Of a stretch of DNA of 64,000 nucleotides, positions 57,903 to 64,000 are shown piece after piece. Under the pieces are notes generated by a model that saw nothing but the letters and a program-made list of their open reading frames with translations, was not told the DNA's origin and searched no databases. A program made the position numbers and the translations under genes. Within the stretch, counting starts at the first letter, position 1; every line of letters starts with the position of its first letter. Source of the DNA: Acidimicrobiales bacterium (GTDB lineage: Bacteria > Actinomycetota > Acidimicrobiia > Acidimicrobiales > CADCSY01); assembly GCA_035512495.1 (NCBI GenBank), contig DATKDW010000017.1:36207-100206 (forward strand), read 5' to 3'.

Positions 57903-57944
57903 CTGAGCAAACCATGTAGGACCCTGGAGGTGGTTGGCCGCTAG
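57903..57944 (+). CDS. Possible 13-residue peptide within the structured RNA
   Basis: AGGAGG (57890-57895) is followed after 7 nt by CTG AGC AAA..., reading LSKPCRTLEVVGR and ending at TAG 57942-57944. The stop codon falls in the loop of the GGCCG/CGGCC hairpin, and segment B of the RNA lies within the last codons, so translation would disrupt one of the two pairings. The start codon would be CTG, as proposed for sufD. In the same frame beyond the stop the reading continues to TAG at 58047-58049. Evidence for translation is only the Shine-Dalgarno and its spacing. Confidence 0.3.
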   Translation: MSKPCRTLEVVGR

Positions 57945-58061
57945 TTCGGCCGCCGGACCACCTGGCGAGTCCTCGCCAACCACCCTTGCATCGCCGGCCC
58001 GGATGTGGTCCCCCGGGCACACCAAACGACGCTGCAGGACAACCGGTAGTACGCGGCAGAC

Positions 58062-58087
58062 GGGGGGAGCGCTTCGGTGCTCCCCCC
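58062..58087 (+). terminator. UUCG-capped terminator
   Basis: GGGGGGAGCGC-TTCG-GTGCTCCCCCC: an 11-bp stem with one G-T wobble and a UUCG tetraloop. It ends the candidate RNA and lies 22 bp before the next gene's start. Confidence 0.8.
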
Positions 58088-58109
58088 GCTCCGCGCTACC
58101 GTGCCCGCC

Positions 58110-58343
58110 ATGTCGAGGCCGAAGCAGTACGAGGAGAACCGCTACGTGGGCGACAAGCGCACCCAGCGGGTCCATGACCTCGACCACGCCACCGAGGCCT
58201 GCGGGATCGACGAGCTGATGCGGGCCGAGACCTTCGTCGGCTTCGGCCCCGACACGCTCCCCGAGGCCCGCAACCGCTGCTACCGGCTCTGCCGCCACTG
58301 CGCCGCGGCCCGGGAGGCCGCCGGCGTCGACGACGCCGCCTAG
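58110..58343 (+). CDS. Small conserved protein with C-x3-C-x2-C motif
   Basis: 77 residues, soluble. Cys at 31, 57, 61 and 64 (EACGID; RNRCYRLCRHCAA) could bind zinc or an Fe-S cluster. The N-terminal part is basic and polar (SRPKQYEENRYVGDKRTQ). No family recognised. TACCGT (58097-58102) is 7 nt before the ATG, so it is leaderless and separate from the RNA unit upstream. The amidohydrolase gene starts 11 bp after its stop, so the two are probably one operon. Confidence 0.68.
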   Translation: MSRPKQYEENRYVGDKRTQRVHDLDHATEACGIDELMRAETFVGFGPDTLPEARNRCYRLCRHCAAAREAAGVDDAA

Positions 58344-58353
58344 GGCCGCCGGC

Positions 58354-59262
58354 GTGGTCCAGGCCATCGACATCCACGTCCACCCCTCCACCGAGGAGAC
58401 GACGGCGGCGTGGGGCCACCTGAAGGAGGCCACTGAGCGGTACTTCCGCACCGAGATCGCCGAGCGCTCGGTCGACGAGATGGCCGACGAGATGCGCGCC
58501 GACGACGTGCTCGCCGTGCTCCTCGCCTGGGACGCCGAGACCGCCTCCGGCCTCCCGCCGGTGACCAACGACTTCATTGCCTCGTGCGTGACCCGCCACC
58601 CCGACGCGTTCCTGGGCTTCGCCTCCGTCGACCCCTGGAAGGGCAAGGCGGCGGTGCAGGAGCTGCGCCGGGCGGTGACCGACCTCGGGCTCCGGGGCGT
58701 CAAGCTGCACCCGAGCGCCCAGTGCTTCGCCATGAACGACCGGCGCTTCTACGACCTGTGGGCCACCGCCGCCGAGCTCGGGGTGCCGCTCCTCGTCCAC
58801 ACCGGGACCACCGGCCTCGGCGCCGGCCTGCGGGGTGGCGGCGGGGTGAAGCTGCGCTACAGCGACCCGATGCTGCTCGACGACGTGGCTGCCGACTTCC
58901 CCGAGCTGACCATCATCGGCGCCCACCCCTCCTGGCCCTGGCAGGCGTCGATGCTGGCCATCGCCCAGCACAAGGCCAACGTCTGGATCGACCTGTCGGG
59001 CTGGTCGCCCCGGCTCTGGCCCGACGAGCTCGTTGCCGCGGTGCTCGGACCACTGCAGGACCGATGCCTCTTCGGGACCGACTACCCCTTCATCACCTTC
59101 GCCAAGTGGCGCCGGGCCTTCGCCGCCCACGAGCCCTCCGACGAGGTGGCGGAGAAGATCCTGCGCGGCAACGCGGCGCGGTTGCTGGGCCTGTCGCTCA
59201 AGGGGCCCGCTTCGCCGGGGCCCTCACGTCACGGTGGCGACGAGGGCCCTGAGGAGTCCTAG
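58354..59262 (+). CDS. Amidohydrolase-family metal-dependent hydrolase
   Basis: 302 residues. TIM-barrel amidohydrolase_2 type: AIDIHVHPS at the N-terminus (metal His pair), LRGVKLHPSAQCFAMND, LLVHTGTTGLGAG, IIGAHPSWPWQ (His) and CLFGTDYPFITF (Asp). Such enzymes include ACMS- and gamma-resorcylate-type decarboxylases and related hydrolases; the substrate is unknown. GTG start just after the small Cys protein. The TAG stop (59260-59262) is also the beginning of the next gene's -10 hexamer. Confidence 0.87.
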   Translation: MVQAIDIHVHPSTEETTAAWGHLKEATERYFRTEIAERSVDEMADEMRADDVLAVLLAWDAETASGLPPVTNDFIASCVTRHPDAFLGFASVDPWKGKAAVQELRRAVTDLGLRGVKLHPSAQCFAMNDRRFYDLWATAAELGVPLLVHTGTTGLGAGLRGGGGVKLRYSDPMLLDDVAADFPELTIIGAHPSWPWQASMLAIAQHKANVWIDLSGWSPRLWPDELVAAVLGPLQDRCLFGTDYPFITFAKWRRAFAAHEPSDEVAEKILRGNAARLLGLSLKGPASPGPSRHGGDEGPEES

Positions 59263-59272
59263 CCTGGGCGAG

Positions 59273-60115
59273 GTGCACGATGTCATCGAGTCCGGCGGGC
59301 TGCGCCTCACGGCGCACGTCGCCCGACCTCCCAGCGAGCGACTGCCCATCCGGGCCGGCCTGGTGCTGTGCCACGGCTTCCCCGCCGGACCGCGGAGCCC
59401 GGAGTCCTCCTCGCAGAGCTACCCCCAGCTCGCCGACCGCCTGGCGGCCGACGCCGGCTGGACCGTCCTGAGCTTCAACTTCCGTGGCACGGGCGGGTCC
59501 GGTGGCGACTTCTCGCTCAACGGCTGGATCGACGACGTGCGGGCTGCCGTCGACCACCTGCTCGAGGTGGAGGGCGTCGACGCCGTCTGGCTGGCGGGAG
59601 CCAGCACCGGCGGGTCGGCGGCGATCTGCGCGGCGGCCGAGGACGAGCGGGTCCGGGGCGTCGCCGCCCTGTCGGCGCGCGCCGACTTCGACGACTGGGC
59701 GGCGCACCCGAAGCGCTTCTTGCAGCACGCCCGCGAGATCGGGGTCATCCGCGACCCGCTCTACCCGGCGAACGTCGACGCGTGGATCCGCCAGCTCAAG
59801 GAGACCCGGCCCCTGGCCTACGTGGCCAAGCTCGCTCCCCGGCCCCTGCTCCTGATCCAGGGCTCGGACGACGACGTGGTGCCCTCGCTCGACGCCCGGG
59901 CACTGGCCGACTGCCACGGCCAGGCCGACCTGCGCATCATCAACGGGGCAGGGCACACCCTGCGCCACGATCCCCGGGCCATCGCCATCCTCCTCGGGTG
60001 GCTGGAGCGCCAGCTGCCAACGTCCCCGGCCGACCCCGAGGAGCCCGACTTCGACGAGGCCGACCCGGACGTCACTCGTCCTTCGCTCGACCCGCCGCCT
60101 TCTGCTCCTTCTTGA
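59273..60115 (+). CDS. Alpha/beta hydrolase
   Basis: 280 residues. Nucleophile elbow GASTGGSA (Ser), acid in GSDDDVVP and His in NGAGHTLRHD; the oxyanion region is LCHGFPAGPRSP, and FNFRGTGGSGGDFSL follows. A cytoplasmic serine hydrolase, likely esterase- or peptidase-like; the substrate is unknown. TAGCCT (59260-59265) lies 7 nt before the GTG. An acidic Pro-rich tail (PADPEEPDFDEADPDV) ends the protein and overlaps the convergent HhH-GPD gene by 44 bp. Confidence 0.86.
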   Translation: MHDVIESGGLRLTAHVARPPSERLPIRAGLVLCHGFPAGPRSPESSSQSYPQLADRLAADAGWTVLSFNFRGTGGSGGDFSLNGWIDDVRAAVDHLLEVEGVDAVWLAGASTGGSAAICAAAEDERVRGVAALSARADFDDWAAHPKRFLQHAREIGVIRDPLYPANVDAWIRQLKETRPLAYVAKLAPRPLLLIQGSDDDVVPSLDARALADCHGQADLRIINGAGHTLRHDPRAIAILLGWLERQLPTSPADPEEPDFDEADPDVTRPSLDPPPSAPS

Positions 60116-60653
60116 ACGCCCGCACCCGCTCGAGGCTGGTCTGGTCGGTGACATCGGCCACGGAGCGGGGCTGACCGTCGGCGAAGGGGCCGGCGGCGTC
60201 CTCCCACCCCGGTGGGCGCACCCCGCGGCGCTTGGCCAGCACGGCCAGGAAGATCCGGGCCTTGTCCTTCCCGAACCCTGGGAGCGCCTCCAGGCGGCGG
60301 CGCAGCTCGGCGCCGTCGGCGACGCCCTCCCAGACCGCTTCGGCCCGGCCGTCGTGGTGCTCCACGAGGTGGCGGCACAGCTCGTGGGCCCGCTTCGCCA
60401 TCGATGTCGGGTAGCGGTGCAGGGCGGGCTTCTCGCGGAACGCGGCTGCAAGGTCGTCGGGGTCCATGGCGGCGATGGCGCCGGCGTCGAGGCTGCCCGC
60501 CAGGCGCTCGCGCAGGCGAGCCGGGGCACCGAAGGCCCACTCCATCGGCACCTGCTGGTCGAGGAGCATGCCGAGGAGGAGGGCCAGTGGGTCGGCAGCG
60601 AGGAGGTCGTCGGCCTCGCGGTCGCCGGTGATGAAGAACGTGTCGCCAGCCAT
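60072..60653 (-). CDS. HhH-GPD superfamily base-excision repair protein
   Basis: 193 residues. The helix-hairpin-helix region is LEALPGFGKDKARIFLAVLAKR (about 125-145), with the DQQVPMEWAFGAP segment near the N-terminus where HhH-GPD enzymes start. The protein is short, and the catalytic Asp that usually follows the hairpin is not obvious, as in a known actinobacterial branch of the family. It may be a DNA glycosylase or a non-catalytic relative. TATCGT (60666-60661) is 7 nt before the ATG. Confidence 0.85.
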   Translation of the reverse strand: MAGDTFFITGDREADDLLAADPLALLLGMLLDQQVPMEWAFGAPARLRERLAGSLDAGAIAAMDPDDLAAAFREKPALHRYPTSMAKRAHELCRHLVEHHDGRAEAVWEGVADGAELRRRLEALPGFGKDKARIFLAVLAKRRGVRPPGWEDAAGPFADGQPRSVADVTDQTSLERVRAFKKEQKAAGRAKDE

Positions 60654-60680
60654 GGCTGCGACGATACGCCTCGCCCGTCG

Positions 60681-63371
<2,691 letters not shown>

Positions 63372-63474
63372 GGCTCCATGCTCGCAGCCCGACGTGGCCT
63401 TCGTGCGGGTGGTCGTCGGGTCGCGACCGGAGCGCACGCCCCGGGGCGCCGGTGGCACGGGCCATGCTTGGGGC

Positions 63475-64000
63475 GTGACGACCGAGGCGTACACCGACGG
63501 GGCGTGCCTGGGGAACCCGGGGCCGGGCGGCTGGGCATGGGTGGTCGACGGCGGCCCCTACGCCAGCGGAGCCGAGGCCCGGTCGACCAACCAGCGCATG
63601 GAGATCGCCGCCGCCCTCGAGGCGGTGCGGGCCATCTCGGGGCCGCTGGTCGTGGTGAGCGACTCGACCTACGTCGTGCACTGCTTCCGGGACCGCTGGT
63701 GGGAGGGCTGGATGGCGCGAGGGTGGACGACCTCATCCAAGAAGCCGGTGGCCAACCGCGACCTCTGGGAGCCTCTGATCGAGCTGGTGCGGGAGCGGGG
63801 CGACGTGTCGTTCCGGTGGGTCAAGGGCCACGCCGGCGACCGCATGAACGATCTGGCCGACCGGTTGGCCGTGGATGCCGCCACCACCCAACGGGGCCGC
63901 ACCGGCACCGGCGTGCCCGCCGACCTCGGCGAGGCCGACGCCCCGGCGGCCCGCCGCGAGCGACCCGGGCGGCCGGCGGCCGCCGGCGCCGGGTTGGGGC
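63475..64000 (+). CDS. rnhA: Ribonuclease HI, 3'-truncated by the window
   Basis: The first 175 codons are present. The catalytic carboxylates are D8 (YTDGACLGNPGPGGW), E43 (NQRMEIAAALEA), D63 (VVSDSTYVVHC) and an Asp near 132 (KGHAGDRMNDLADRLA): a complete RNase HI core that cleaves RNA in RNA-DNA hybrids. A Pro/Ala/Arg-rich extension continues off the right edge, so a further C-terminal domain is possible. The start is GTG at 63475 with CATGCT about 6 nt upstream. Divergent from aceE. Confidence 0.9.
   Translation, partial: MTTEAYTDGACLGNPGPGGWAWVVDGGPYASGAEARSTNQRMEIAAALEAVRAISGPLVVVSDSTYVVHCFRDRWWEGWMARGWTTSSKKPVANRDLWEPLIELVRERGDVSFRWVKGHAGDRMNDLADRLAVDAATTQRGRTGTGVPADLGEADAPAARRERPGRPAAAGAGLG

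Larger units (their letters stand above)
57880..58087 (+). ncRNA. Structured intergenic RNA candidate with interleaved pairings
   Basis: TACCAT (57867-57872) predicts a transcript starting near 57880. Segment A AGGTGGTCC (57892-57900) is the exact complement of A' GGACCACCT (57955-57963); segment B GGTGGTTGGC (57929-57938) is the exact complement of B' GCCAACCACC (57975-57984). The order A-B-A'-B' means a pseudoknot or two alternative folds. A small hairpin GGCCG/CGGCC (57936-57951) sits inside. The unit ends in an 11-bp UUCG-capped terminator. A 13-codon ORF lies near the 5' end. No known RNA family is recognised. Confidence 0.5.

Noticed and set aside
57945..58049. Read-through of the 13-codon ORF to make a ~49-residue protein
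   Set aside because: It needs suppression of TAG with no known signal; the downstream reading has no recognised motif, so it is only noted.

Overview
The window is very GC-rich, gene-dense DNA from a high-GC actinobacterium. Secreted proteins with S-layer-homology-like repeats, an F420-type oxidoreductase, several acyl-CoA dehydrogenases, AceE-type pyruvate dehydrogenase and many apparently leaderless genes fit class Acidimicrobiia (Iamia-like). That placement is an inference from gene style, not from a marker gene. I see no rRNA, tRNA, CRISPR array, prophage or intact insertion sequence.

Layout. 1-8.4 kb: start of metH, a membrane-anchored beta-propeller protein, leucyl aminopeptidase plus cobalamin adenosyltransferase, a DUF559 gene bracketed by two copies of a palindromic repeat, two poorly known genes, a sirtuin and a CAP/SLH secreted protein. 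8.4-18.7 kb: a rhodanese-MoeB fusion, then a cell-envelope glycan/glycolipid cluster (FkbM methyltransferase, two GT-C-like membrane proteins, a DPM1-like GT2, an LPG-synthase-like membrane protein, a SAM methyltransferase, a DUF354 protein). 18.8-24.8 kb: a VapBC-like pair, two more secreted SLH proteins (one a subtilase) and a WecB-like epimerase. 25-36.5 kb: an EAL phosphodiesterase, a lipoprotein, an MFS exporter, a DUF222/HNH protein, a DJ-1 protein, an SDR, an F420-type oxidoreductase, an acyl-CoA dehydrogenase, oligopeptidase B and a gamma carbonic anhydrase. 36.6-40.3 kb: a heterodimeric ABC exporter. 40.4-48.7 kb: a split suf locus for Fe-S assembly. On the plus strand lie sufB, a Cys-rich small protein, a P450, sufD, a Rieske ferredoxin and a sufC paralogue; converging on it are sufC, sufS and sufU. 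48.7-64 kb: a CHRD lipoprotein, an M3 peptidase, a GT2, redox and acyl-CoA genes, a structured intergenic RNA candidate, an amidohydrolase, a hydrolase, an HhH-GPD glycosylase, aceE and the start of rnhA.

Regulatory style. At least fourteen genes have a TANNNT -10 hexamer ending 6-7 nt before the start codon, implying leaderless mRNAs; I used this to choose starts. Genes with a Shine-Dalgarno are mostly inside operons or have real leaders.

Best candidates for something undescribed: (i) a 3'-end repeat in three copies (26787-26907, 52070-52184, 54833-54922 reversed) whose stems covary around an almost invariant loop; (ii) the 57880-58087 intergenic unit, with a 13-codon ORF, interleaved complementary segments and a UUCG-capped terminator; (iii) a palindromic repeat that exactly brackets a DUF559 gene; (iv) the split suf locus with two SufC paralogues and hairpins near both suf transcription starts.
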